From positions 2,480,001 to 2,544,000 of the forward strand of contig NZ_CP084472.1 of the NCBI RefSeq assembly GCF_020405225.1: DNA of 64,000 bases, in the 5' to 3' direction. The stretch's first letter is position 1, and each line of letters starts with the position of its first letter. Shown here piece after piece: positions 17,449 through 25,651 of the stretch. The notes below the pieces were generated by a model that had not been told where the DNA came from, searched no databases, and was given only the letters and a program-made list of their open reading frames with translations. The stretch comes from Natrinema sp. DC36. Its GTDB lineage: Archaea; Halobacteriota; Halobacteria; Halobacteriales; Natrialbaceae. The position numbers were made by a program, and so were the translations under genes.

Positions 17449-18357
17449 ATGGTGCGCAACGTCGCCGGGTTGCTCCCGGAACTCGAGGCGGAGGACTTCT
17501 ATCTCCTCTCGGGGGTCGAACAGGGGATGCGGTTCTCCGAGTGGGTCCAGCGGGAGAAGCTCCCGAAGTTCTCCGATCTGAGCGAGGAGGAGGTCGACTA
17601 TCGGCTCGGGCGCTGTCTCGAGCGCGGACTGGTCGAGAAGAAAACGATCCAGTACGAGGGCTACACCCTCCAGTTCGAAGGCTACGATACCCTGGCCCTG
17701 CGGGCGCTCGTCGAACAGGATACCATTTCCGAGTTCGGCTCGCCGCTGGGCGTCGGCAAGGAGAGCGACGTCTACGAGGTCAAGTCGTACAAGCCGCTGG
17801 CGCTGAAGTATCACCGCGAGGGCTATACGAACTTTCGGAAGGTCCACAAGGAGCGCGATTACACGTCCGAGAACGACCACGTCTCCTGGATGTACACCGC
17901 CCGAAAGGCTGCCGAGCGCGAACACGGCATCCTCGAGGAACTCTATCCCGACGTCGCGGTGCCACAGCCGATCGGCCAGAACCGCCACGCCATCGTGATG
18001 GAGAAGATGGACGGCGTCGAACTCTCCCAGACCCGACTCGAGGACGAGCAAGTCCTGGGCGTCCTCGATCTCCTGCTCTCGGAGGTCTCGCGCGCGTACG
18101 CGAAGGGGTACGTCCACGCCGACATGAGCGAGTACAACGTCTTCGTCAACGAGGAGGGCGTGAAAGTCTTCGACTGGCCCCAGGCCGTCCCGACGGACCA
18201 CGAGAACGCCGACGAATTCCTCCGACGCGATCTGACGAACATCGTCGGCTACTTCCGGCGCAAGTACCCCCAGCACGTCCCCGACGGACTCGCGAGCGAC
18301 GAACTCGCCGAGGCGATCGCCGATGACTCGTTCGAGACGGTCGCCGAATTCGTCTGA
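17449..18357 (+). CDS. rio2: RIO2 family serine/threonine protein kinase
   Basis: 302 residues. An N-terminal winged helix (about 1-88) is followed by the RIO kinase fold: GVGKESDVYE nucleotide loop (101-110), Lys120, catalytic HADMSEYN (223-230) and the metal Asp242 in FDWPQ. RIO2 acts in maturation of the small ribosomal subunit in archaea and eukaryotes. A long upstream in-frame extension to 16618 is antisense to lplA and has shadow-like composition, so the ATG at 17449 is used. No partner gene is adjacent. Confidence 0.95.
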   Translation: MVRNVAGLLPELEAEDFYLLSGVEQGMRFSEWVQREKLPKFSDLSEEEVDYRLGRCLERGLVEKKTIQYEGYTLQFEGYDTLALRALVEQDTISEFGSPLGVGKESDVYEVKSYKPLALKYHREGYTNFRKVHKERDYTSENDHVSWMYTARKAAEREHGILEELYPDVAVPQPIGQNRHAIVMEKMDGVELSQTRLEDEQVLGVLDLLLSEVSRAYAKGYVHADMSEYNVFVNEEGVKVFDWPQAVPTDHENADEFLRRDLTNIVGYFRRKYPQHVPDGLASDELAEAIADDSFETVAEFV

Positions 18358-18701
18358 GACCCTGATTTTCTGCAAGTGGCGGTTCGAGCTGATTCTTCCC
18401 GATACCGGAGCCGTACGTCTCGGCTCCGTTACAGGGTTCGAAGTCGGGTATCGGACGGATACCCCCGGAAACGACAGTGAGCGGACGATCGGCGTGAAAA
18501 ACGCTTTCCTCCCCAATCAGTACACGGCTCGCCCACCCAACGGCTTCGAGCAGCGTTCTCGAGATCGATCGCGCAGCGGGTCAATCGATGGAATACGGCC
18601 CTCCGTTCGGCCCAATGAATTTCATACCGCTATATGAAATTCGGGAACGCGTGATACCCGCCCGTTCGAGTAGCGGCCGTTCGAAACGCTCGAGTGCCGT
18701 C
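18358..18701. other. 344-bp convergent gap with two hairpins
   Basis: After rio2 there are two perfect hairpins: CGGAGCCG at 18406-18413 with 18421-18428 (7-nt loop), and GGGTATC at 18446-18452 with 18458-18464 (5-nt loop). They may mark the 3' end of the rio2 transcript, although no T-run follows directly. Nothing else was recognised. Confidence 0.5.
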
Positions 18702-19433
18702 TCAGGCGGCCATTCCGGCGGATCCCGGTCGTGGCTCCGGATCAGCGGGATGCTCGAGGCCGCGAAGCTGGTCGTATGCGCGGGCGGTGGTCGCGATGGT
18801 GTACACCGTGACGACCGCAGCGACGAGCTGCGTGAGGACGAGCCCGGCGCCGTCGCCGAGCAGGAGCGACGGAATCGCGACGGTCGCGTTAACGGCGAGG
18901 CCAAGGACGACGACAGCGATTCCGAGGCCGAACAGGCGGAGGCGACTTCCCCGGGTCAGCGTCCAACTGCTGCGGAACGCCCGGACGAAGTTCTGATCCT
19001 CGATCGCGACGAACGCGCTCCAGTAGTAGAGGCTGACGAGCACGAACAGTCCCGGCACGAGCAGGAAGATACTGCCGACGGCGACGAGCACCACGAAGAC
19101 GATGGTGCCGACGAAGGCGTTGAGCGTGGCAGTGGCGATCTTCCGGCGGCGGAACTCGCGGGGAATCGTCTCGGTTTCGTCGGACGCAAACGTCCGGAGC
19201 GCGACGATGGCCGCGGCGATCGTTCCGAGCCCGATTAGGAGCGAGAGCACTCCGGTGGCGAGTCCGACCAGTCCCGTAGCGGGCGTTGCACCGGTGGCAG
19301 TTCCGATTTCCACCGGGGCGACGAGTGCGTTCAACAGTGCGAGAACGGCGAATACGGCGACGAAGACGAGTCCGTTCCGCTCGGTAGTGCGGGAGAACCC
19401 GTCGGTCATCGCGTCGATGATGCGAAAGACCAT
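18702..19433 (-). CDS. multi-pass membrane protein (DUF7847-like)
   Basis: 243 residues with five or six hydrophobic segments. The central portion, with long Val-rich helices and the phrase YYWSAFVAIEDQNFVRAFRSSW followed by LTRGSRLRLFGL, matches haloarchaeal DUF7847-type proteins related to the glycerophosphodiesterase membrane domain. No catalytic residues are visible. On the minus strand CTATATAC near 19453-19460 is a probable TATA box about 20-25 bp before the ATG, suggesting a leaderless mRNA. Confidence 0.75.
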   Translation of the reverse strand: MVFRIIDAMTDGFSRTTERNGLVFVAVFAVLALLNALVAPVEIGTATGATPATGLVGLATGVLSLLIGLGTIAAAIVALRTFASDETETIPREFRRRKIATATLNAFVGTIVFVVLVAVGSIFLLVPGLFVLVSLYYWSAFVAIEDQNFVRAFRSSWTLTRGSRLRLFGLGIAVVVLGLAVNATVAIPSLLLGDGAGLVLTQLVAAVVTVYTIATTARAYDQLRGLEHPADPEPRPGSAGMAA

Positions 19434-19702
19434 GTGAGAAACACGCGCCCAACCCGTATATAGTAGCTACTACACAAATCCTGAATAACGACTTCTCAAC
19501 CGCTGTATCGCCCCAAAGCAAGATCTCGGGAGCAGTACTATCGGATCGGTTTCGAGTGGTTATCCGTGGCACTATCGGATGAGAGACGCCCCAATTACGC
19601 GTTCGTCCGCAACGGCAGCTTCAGGGACACTCACCGTTTCCAGTGTGTCTCGAAAACCGACGAATGGAGACCTTGATCAGGATCAGATCCGTATCTCGAC
19701 AT

Positions 19703-20233
19703 ATGAGTGGTACTAACAAGCACGATACCGACAGCATCGGAATCTGGGGCGGTGGCGTCACGGGTGGCCTCATCGCCGGTATCGCCATGGGACTGGTCCT
19801 TCACCTGGGTGGGAACCAGATCGAACTACTCGGCGGACTCGCGACGGAGCCCAGCACGGCGATCGGCATCGGCTGGACGATTCACCTGATGATTAGCATC
19901 ATCTTCGGGCTTCTGTTCGCCGCTATCGCCTCGCGGTCGTTCGTCCGGGAGCAGATCGGCTCGTTTGGCGATTACGTCATCATGGGACTCGTCTTCGGTT
20001 CCGTTATCGGGCTCTTCGCCGGCGGCGTCGTGTTTCCGCTGGCGATGGAACGGGCTGGCGTTGCGGCATTGCCGCTGCCGTTCCTCCCCGTCTCGGGAGC
20101 CACGGCGGAACTCGTCAGCGCGCTCGTGTTCGGCCTCGGCCACCTCGTCTACGGGCTAGTCCTGGGAGCCGTCTTCGCGACGGTCAACGGAATTACGCCC
20201 GGCGGCGTGCACGAGCGCGTCCCGGTGCGGTAA
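19703..20233 (+). CDS. conserved four-helix membrane protein
   Basis: 176 residues from the ATG at 19703. Four hydrophobic segments (about 14-32, 50-75, 88-110 and 135-165) begin with the glycine-rich motif GGVTGGLIAGIAMG. Related haloarchaeal proteins of this length are often misannotated as histidine kinases, but no kinase motif is present here. The role is unknown. Confidence 0.72.
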   Translation: MSGTNKHDTDSIGIWGGGVTGGLIAGIAMGLVLHLGGNQIELLGGLATEPSTAIGIGWTIHLMISIIFGLLFAAIASRSFVREQIGSFGDYVIMGLVFGSVIGLFAGGVVFPLAMERAGVAALPLPFLPVSGATAELVSALVFGLGHLVYGLVLGAVFATVNGITPGGVHERVPVR

Positions 20234-20299
20234 CCCGTTGATGCGATAGGCGGCGTTCACTCGTCTCGCTGGAATCGTTCCGCATCGGAGTTCGAAGCC

Positions 20300-20307
20300 C
20301 TTATACT
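20300..20307 (+). promoter_or_regulatory. TATA box of rpl15e
   Basis: CTTATACT predicts transcription from about 20330, leaving an unusually long leader of about 120 nt before the rpl15e ATG at 20453. Confidence 0.5.
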
Positions 20308-20343
20308 CGAGAGTTGGGTAGGTTCGGTAGACTCGCTGGTTCG

Positions 20344-20442
20344 CGCGGGCATCAGCGGGCACCTGTACGACATCACGTCACAGGTCGGGATGTGATCCGC
20401 GGGGCTCGGCCCCGGTCGGGATTGAACCACGCAACGCCCGCG
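20344..20442 (+). promoter_or_regulatory. structured 5' leader of rpl15e
   Basis: The leader can fold into a closed domain. A 7-bp outer stem pairs CGCGGGC at 20344-20350 with GCCCGCG at 20436-20442. Inside are a hairpin of ACCTGT (20361-20366) with ACAGGT (20380-20385), and GGGGC-TCG-GCCCC at 20401-20413. The nonamer GGTCGGGAT occurs twice, at 20383-20391 and 20414-20422. It may be a binding site for autoregulation, as in other ribosomal protein leaders. Confidence 0.45.
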
Positions 20443-20452
20443 GGTGAATACA

Positions 20453-21043
20453 ATGGCAAAAAGCTTCTATTCCCACATCAAGGACGCATGGAAGGACCCC
20501 GACGACGGCAAGCTCGGGGAGCTACAGTGGCAGCGCAAACAGGAGTGGCGCGATCAGGGCGCGATCGAGCGAATCGATCGCCCGACGCGACTCGACAAGG
20601 CGCGCGAACTCGGCTACAAGGCGAAACAGGGCATCATCGTGACCCGGGTCTCGGTCCGCAAAGGGACCGCCCGGAAACAGCGACACAAGGCCGGTCGGCG
20701 CTCCAAGCGCCAGGGTGTCAACCGCATCGGGCGGCGCAAGAACATCCAGCGCATCGGCGAGGAACGCGTCTCCCGGAAGTACCCCAACCTGCGCGTGCTC
20801 AACAGCTACTGGGTCGGGGAAGACGGCAGCCAGAAGTGGTTCGAGATGATCCTCGTAGATCCGAACCACCCCGCGATCGAGAACGACGACGATCTCAACT
20901 GGATCTGCGACGACGACCACACGAACCGCGCGTTCCGCGGACTCACCAACGCCGGCAAGTCGAACCGCGGCCTCAACAACCGCGGTAAAGGTGCAGAGAA
21001 GGTCCGTCCGTCCAACAACGGCGGTCAAGGCCGCGCGAAGTAA
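20453..21043 (+). CDS. rpl15e: large-subunit ribosomal protein L15e
   Basis: 196 residues, full length. It starts MAKSFYSHIKDAWKDP and continues with the basic core (VTRVSVRKGTARKQRH, GRRSKRQGVNRIGRRK) and NLRVLNSYWVGEDGSQKWFE, all diagnostic of L15e. It is a structural protein of the archaeal/eukaryotic 50S/60S subunit that contacts 23S rRNA. The C-terminal tail is rich in Asn, Gly and Arg. An ATG three codons earlier exists, but MAKSFY is the conserved start. Confidence 0.97.
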   Translation: MAKSFYSHIKDAWKDPDDGKLGELQWQRKQEWRDQGAIERIDRPTRLDKARELGYKAKQGIIVTRVSVRKGTARKQRHKAGRRSKRQGVNRIGRRKNIQRIGEERVSRKYPNLRVLNSYWVGEDGSQKWFEMILVDPNHPAIENDDDLNWICDDDHTNRAFRGLTNAGKSNRGLNNRGKGAEKVRPSNNGGQGRAK

Positions 21044-21211
21044 CGCGGATAGTCACCACAGCCGATTTCACGTCGATTTTTCTGCGACTCGAGTCGAGAG
21101 CGACCGTGCGGACCGTGCAGTCGCCTATCCGACGACTCCCACAGCAGCGCCGAGCGCCGGCCACGCGATGGCCGAGACGGGCACTAAGTAGCCAACCGTC
21201 GTACCGGAGAT

Positions 21212-23368
21212 ATGCCGCGCTCTCAGGTCGCCGCGTTCTCGATCGATCGCGTCGAGATACTCGATCAGGAGGGTCGGGTCGACGAGTCCCTCGAGCCCGA
21301 AATCGACGACGAGCGACTGCTCGAGTGGTACCGGACGATGAAGCGATCGCGGCGACTCGACCGGCGGGTGATCGCTCTCCAGCGACGAGGTGAGCTAGGG
21401 ACGTTCGCGCCCGCGACGGGGCAGGAGGCCGCCCAAGTCGGGAGCACCGCGGCGCTCGACGAGACCGACTGGACGGTACCCGCGTTCCGCGAACATCCGT
21501 CGGCGCTGGCCCGCGGCGGGTCGGCACAGGAAATCATCGAGTACGCGATGGGACTCGAGGAGGGCGGAGCACCGCCCGAGGGCGTGCCGATGATGCCGCC
21601 GTCGATCGCCGTGGGGACCCAGCCGCTTCACGCCGCCGGAATCGGCTGGGCGGAGTCGATGAACGATACGGAGTCGGTCGCGCTCACCTACTTCGGGGAC
21701 GGTGCGACCAGCGAGGGCGAGGTGTACGAGGCGATGAATCTGGCCGGCGTCTACGAGGCCCAGACCGTCTTCTTCTGCCAGAACAACCAGTACGCGATCT
21801 CGACGCCGCTGTCGAAACAGACGCGGGCCGCGACCCTCGCCCAGAAAGCCGTCGCCGCGGGGATCGAACCGGTTCAGGTCGACGGCAACGATATTCTGGG
21901 CGTCTACGCGGTTACGAAAGCGGCCATCGAGCGCGCTCGGCGCGGCGTGCCGACGCTGATCGAGGCGACGACCTACCGGCGGGAGATGCACACGACGGCG
22001 GACGATCCTTCCGTCTACCGGACGACCGAGGAAGAAGAAGAGTGGGAACCGCTGGATCCGATCCTGCGGTTCGAACGCTACCTCCGAGACCGCGGAATTC
22101 TCGACGACGAGACCATCGAATCGATCGAGTCCGAGATCGAAACCGATCTCGAGGAGTCACTCGAGGCGGCCCGGGAGACGGAAGCGACCGCCGAACAGGT
22201 GGACATGTTCGATTACGCGTACGCGGAACGACCACCGTATCTCGAGCGCCAGCGCGAGGCGTTCGTCGCGGACGACGGGCACACGGTCGCGCCAGCCGAG
22301 GGGGGCCAGCGAGGTGACGGTGGGTCATCGACGTCGGACACGGGTATCGGTGAGGGGAGCGGCGCCAGCGAGACGGCAGAAGCCACCGAGGCTGCCCTCG
22401 AGGACGCCGACCGACTGAACATGGTCGAAGCCATCCGGGGGACGCTACGCGCCGAACTCGAGCGCGACGACGACGTGCTCGTCTACGGCCAGGACGTCGG
22501 CGTCGACGGCGGCGTCTTCCGGGCGACGCAGGGCCTCCTCGACGCCTTCCCCGGTCGGGTTCACGACGCGCCGGTGGCCGAGGCGGGCATCGTCGGCCTC
22601 GGCGTCGGCCTCGCGGCGGCGGGCTACCGGCCGGTCGCCGAGATCCAGTTCGCCGGGTTCAGCTTCCAGGCGTTCGCCCAGATTCACCAGCACCTCTCGC
22701 GAATTCGCCACCGTTCGCGCGGGAAAATCACCTGTCCGATGGTCGTCCGCGCGCCGTACGGCCTCGGCGTCTCGGCCCTCGAGCACCACTCCGAGAGCTA
22801 CGAGGCGGGCTACGCCCACATCCCGGGGCTGAAAGTCGCGATCCCCTCGAGCGCACGGGACGCGGCCGGACTGCTGCGCTCGGCCATTCGAAGTCCCGAT
22901 CCGGTGCTCTTCTTCGAACCCATGCCGCTGTACCGGGCGGCCCGGCGACCGGTCCCCGACGAAACCGTCGTCCCGCTCGGCGAGGCGCGCGTGGTCGAGG
23001 AGGGAACTGACGCCACGGTTATCGCGTGGGGCGCGATGGTCCGGGAGGTCGAGGACGCGGTCGCGGGTCTCGAGGCCGATATCGAGGTGATCGACCTGCG
23101 GACGATCAGTCCGATGGACACCGAAACGGTCCTCGAGTCCGTCCGCAAGACCGGTCGCTGCGTCGTCGTCCACGAGGCCCCGCGGACGGGCGGGTTCGCC
23201 GGCGAGATCGCGGCTCGAATTTCGGACGAGGCCGTCTGGTCGCTCGAGGCACCCATCGAGCGGGTGACGGGCTACGACGTGCCGATTCCGCTTCCAGCCC
23301 GCGAGGACGCGTATCGGCCGGGCTCCGAGCGGATTCGGGCGGCAATCGAACGAGTACTCGCTCCGTAG
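21212..23368 (+). CDS. fused 2-oxoacid dehydrogenase E1 alpha-beta protein
   Basis: 718 residues in one uninterrupted frame. Residues about 30-350 are E1 alpha with the thiamine-diphosphate motif GDGATSEGE at 162 and NNQYAIS at 191. Residues about 352-400 form an acidic Gly/Ser linker. Residues about 402-718 are E1 beta (MVEAIRGTL, GQDVGVDGG, HDAPVAEAGIVG, PYG, HHSESYEAG). E1 decarboxylates a 2-oxoacid and acetylates lipoyl-E2. The two subunits are usually separate genes in haloarchaea. No E2 or E3 is adjacent. Substrate (pyruvate, branched-chain or other) cannot be settled. GGAG precedes the ATG. Confidence 0.93.
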   Translation: MPRSQVAAFSIDRVEILDQEGRVDESLEPEIDDERLLEWYRTMKRSRRLDRRVIALQRRGELGTFAPATGQEAAQVGSTAALDETDWTVPAFREHPSALARGGSAQEIIEYAMGLEEGGAPPEGVPMMPPSIAVGTQPLHAAGIGWAESMNDTESVALTYFGDGATSEGEVYEAMNLAGVYEAQTVFFCQNNQYAISTPLSKQTRAATLAQKAVAAGIEPVQVDGNDILGVYAVTKAAIERARRGVPTLIEATTYRREMHTTADDPSVYRTTEEEEEWEPLDPILRFERYLRDRGILDDETIESIESEIETDLEESLEAARETEATAEQVDMFDYAYAERPPYLERQREAFVADDGHTVAPAEGGQRGDGGSSTSDTGIGEGSGASETAEATEAALEDADRLNMVEAIRGTLRAELERDDDVLVYGQDVGVDGGVFRATQGLLDAFPGRVHDAPVAEAGIVGLGVGLAAAGYRPVAEIQFAGFSFQAFAQIHQHLSRIRHRSRGKITCPMVVRAPYGLGVSALEHHSESYEAGYAHIPGLKVAIPSSARDAAGLLRSAIRSPDPVLFFEPMPLYRAARRPVPDETVVPLGEARVVEEGTDATVIAWGAMVREVEDAVAGLEADIEVIDLRTISPMDTETVLESVRKTGRCVVVHEAPRTGGFAGEIAARISDEAVWSLEAPIERVTGYDVPIPLPAREDAYRPGSERIRAAIERVLAP

Positions 23369-23436
23369 AAGTATCCGATTCCCAACTCGCCGGGTCCAGA
23401 GGTGGACTTATTCCGTCGGCACGCGAACGATCTCGT

Positions 23437-23871
23437 ATGGCACGACACGTTCTCGTGGCGGTCGACGACTCGAACCAGTCTACCGAGGCACTCGAGTTCG
23501 CCTGCACGGAGTATCCGGAGGCGACGATCACCGCACTCTACGTCCTCGATCCGGGCGACTTCTACGCGGTCAGCGGCATCGAAGGGACCGCGATGGCGAA
23601 CTACGACGAGGTACAGGGCCACCACGAGGAGCGAGCCGAGAATATCCTCGAGACGGCGCGCGAACAGGCGGCCGAACACGGCGTCGAACTCGAGACGGAA
23701 CACGTCCTCGGGAGCGTCTCACGATCGATCGTGGATTACGCCGCCGAACACGATATCGACCACATCGTCGTCGGCAGCCACGGCCGGACTGGCGCGAGTC
23801 GAATCCTTCTCGGCAGCGTCGCGGAGACGGTCGCCCGCCGGTCGCCGGTGCCGGTGACGATCGTTCGGTGA
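23437..23871 (+). CDS. universal stress protein (UspA family)
   Basis: 144 residues, one Usp domain. It begins ARHVLVAVDDSNQSTEALEF and has the ATP-binding signature IVVGSHGRTGASRILLGS (about residues 112-129), with a final VPVTIVR. UspA proteins bind ATP and respond to stress; targets are usually unknown. It lies 68 bp after the fused E1 gene in the same direction and could be co-transcribed. Confidence 0.93.
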   Translation: MARHVLVAVDDSNQSTEALEFACTEYPEATITALYVLDPGDFYAVSGIEGTAMANYDEVQGHHEERAENILETAREQAAEHGVELETEHVLGSVSRSIVDYAAEHDIDHIVVGSHGRTGASRILLGSVAETVARRSPVPVTIVR

Positions 23872-23989
23872 TCGTTCGTCGCCGTCGGAGTCCCTGTTGC
23901 AGACGTCGACAGCGACTACGCAGAGTAACGAACAGCGACTACTGATCGAGCAGTGTGACGCGAAACGGAATGACAAGAAACGGTACTGA

Positions 23990-24436
23990 TTAGACCGAGA
24001 CGGTCTGGCCTTCCCGTTCGGACTCGGCCGAACGGATGTCAAGGTCGGCTTTTAGGGCCTCGATGGCCTCCTCGGGGTCGGTCTCGGAGTCGAAGACCCG
24101 ATCGAAACCCATCTTTCGGAAGAACGACCGCGTCTCGTCGAAGTCGTCCTGTCCGACGGCGAGGTTGCCGCCGATGTAGGTCGTGACGTCGATGTCGGAT
24201 TCGGCGATTCGCTGGTGGAAGCCCTCGCAGTCCTGTTTGGCGTGGCCGTAGAGCGACGAGACGAGTACAGCCTCGGCGTCGTTGGCGGACGCGGCTTCGA
24301 CGAACTCCTCCTGGGAGCTTTGCACGCCCAGGTTGACGACGTCGAATCCGGCTGCCTCCAGCGCCTGTTCCAGGATGGTAATCCCGACGACGTGTGCGTC
24401 GGACCCGATCACGCCGAGGATGACTGTCTTCGTCAT
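23990..24436 (-). CDS. mamA: glutamate (methylaspartate) mutase small subunit, B12-binding
   Basis: 148 residues, a stand-alone cobalamin-binding domain. The DxHxxG motif is at 13-18 (GSDAHVVGITILE), the GLxxS-equivalent LVSSLYGH follows, and TYIGGNLAVG binds the nucleotide tail. Together with a large subunit it would interconvert glutamate and 3-methylaspartate, as in the haloarchaeal methylaspartate cycle for acetyl-CoA assimilation. The large subunit and methylaspartate ammonia-lyase are not adjacent. GGAGGT at 24443-24448 precedes the ATG. Confidence 0.9.
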   Translation of the reverse strand: MTKTVILGVIGSDAHVVGITILEQALEAAGFDVVNLGVQSSQEEFVEAASANDAEAVLVSSLYGHAKQDCEGFHQRIAESDIDVTTYIGGNLAVGQDDFDETRSFFRKMGFDRVFDSETDPEEAIEALKADLDIRSAESEREGQTVSV

Positions 24437-24748
24437 GTGCGTACCTCCACTAACTGGCGACACCACCATAAACCTAATGATTAATAATGTGCCAACCGTT
24501 CACACGGTTCCCCTCGGGCGATTACTCGGCAGCTGTTGGCGAACCAATCGCTCGACGAATCGTCCGTTCGATCTTGAGGACGATCGCCGTTCGGTCGTCA
24601 CGTCGAGGATCGAAACTCGAGTCACTCGGGCACCCTGTCAGACGGATTGCCGGACCGGGTTCCTGGTACAACTGCGGCCGTCCGACTGCGACCATCCGAC
24701 TCGCGGCCGTCCGACGACTGGGCCGAACACGACGGACAGCAGTCCGTA
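24437..24748. other. 312-bp gap with the mutase promoter
   Basis: Contains AGGTTTATGG (minus strand, 24466-24475) and an AT-rich ATTAATCATT just upstream as candidate TATA elements of the mutase subunit gene, plus its ribosome site. The part from about 24490 to 24748 shows no gene, repeat or RNA that could be recognised. Confidence 0.5.
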
Positions 24749-25459
24749 TCAGACGGTAACGAGCGAGCCGATCGGGGCGTCGGTGCGTTCGCGGGCGCGC
24801 CGAATGCCGTCCTCGCCGGCCGCGATGAGCGCGAAGACGCCGGCGACCTCGGCCTCGGCGGTGTGGGCAATGTCCAACAGGAGTTCCTGGGTCTCGCCCG
24901 AGCGAATGAGGTCGTCGACGACCAGTACCGATTCGCCCGGATCGATCGCGGAGGCGGGCAGATAGTAGGTGAGTTCGATTCCGGACTGGAGTCGCTGGCG
25001 GGCCTCGATGAACTCCTCGACGGCGGTCTCCTTTTGCTTTTTCGCGTAGGCACAGCGGACGCCGTAGTAGCTCGCGAGCGCCGCCGCGAGCGTGATTCCG
25101 TCGGTCGCGGCGGTGAGGACGACGTCGGGTCGCTCGAAGTCGAAGCCGTTGGCCACGACCGGCGCGGCCAGATCGAGGAAGGGCTGATCGAAGACGGTTG
25201 CCGAATTGTCCACGTACCCCTCGTCGTCGACGCGGATGCGCGCGTCGAGCTCCTCGGCTAATGCCTCCCGGCCGAGCTCGTCGACGACCTCGCGCGCGCG
25301 ATCGGCACCGGGAAGGACGTGCCCGTTGACGTATCGGTTGAGATCGCCCGCCGGCAGCCCCGTCGTCTCGGCGAGTTCATCGTACGTTCTCGTCTCCTTC
25401 AACATCCGCAGTACGTCGACGGCCCGCAGCTGGAGGGCTGCCTTCTCGGCTCTGTTCAT
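24749..25459 (-). CDS. gfcR: GfcR-type transcription regulator (HTH plus PRTase domain)
   Basis: 236 residues from the ATG at 25459. The N-terminal helix-turn-helix (about 1-60: LRMLKETRTYDELAETTGLP..LNRYVNGHVLPG) is fused to an orotate-phosphoribosyltransferase-like domain with the PRPP loop SVLVVDDLIRSGETQ (about 180-194). This is the GfcR family, known in Haloferax as an activator of sugar-degradation genes. A true pyrE lies at 29929. A longer upstream extension to 25603 is not supported. Confidence 0.88.
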   Translation of the reverse strand: MNRAEKAALQLRAVDVLRMLKETRTYDELAETTGLPAGDLNRYVNGHVLPGADRAREVVDELGREALAEELDARIRVDDEGYVDNSATVFDQPFLDLAAPVVANGFDFERPDVVLTAATDGITLAAALASYYGVRCAYAKKQKETAVEEFIEARQRLQSGIELTYYLPASAIDPGESVLVVDDLIRSGETQELLLDIAHTAEAEVAGVFALIAAGEDGIRRARERTDAPIGSLVTV

Positions 25460-25651
25460 ACGGATATGCACGATTCCGCAACTATGGGTATTACGATCGG
25501 GTTCTGCTCGTGAAATCAGCACGAATGTGGCACGCACTCGAGCGGGCAGTGTCTCACTCGAGTGAGTCCGAGCGAGCGACCGATACCCAAACTGAGCGGC
25601 CACTATGGCAGCACGATAGCAGAGAAATGTCGAACCGCTCGGTAGCGGTCG

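Noticed and set aside
20341-20440. tRNA-like segment before rpl15e
   Set aside because: A GGTTCAATCC-like string appears on the minus strand, but the T-stem and acceptor stem cannot pair. It is better explained as a folded leader.
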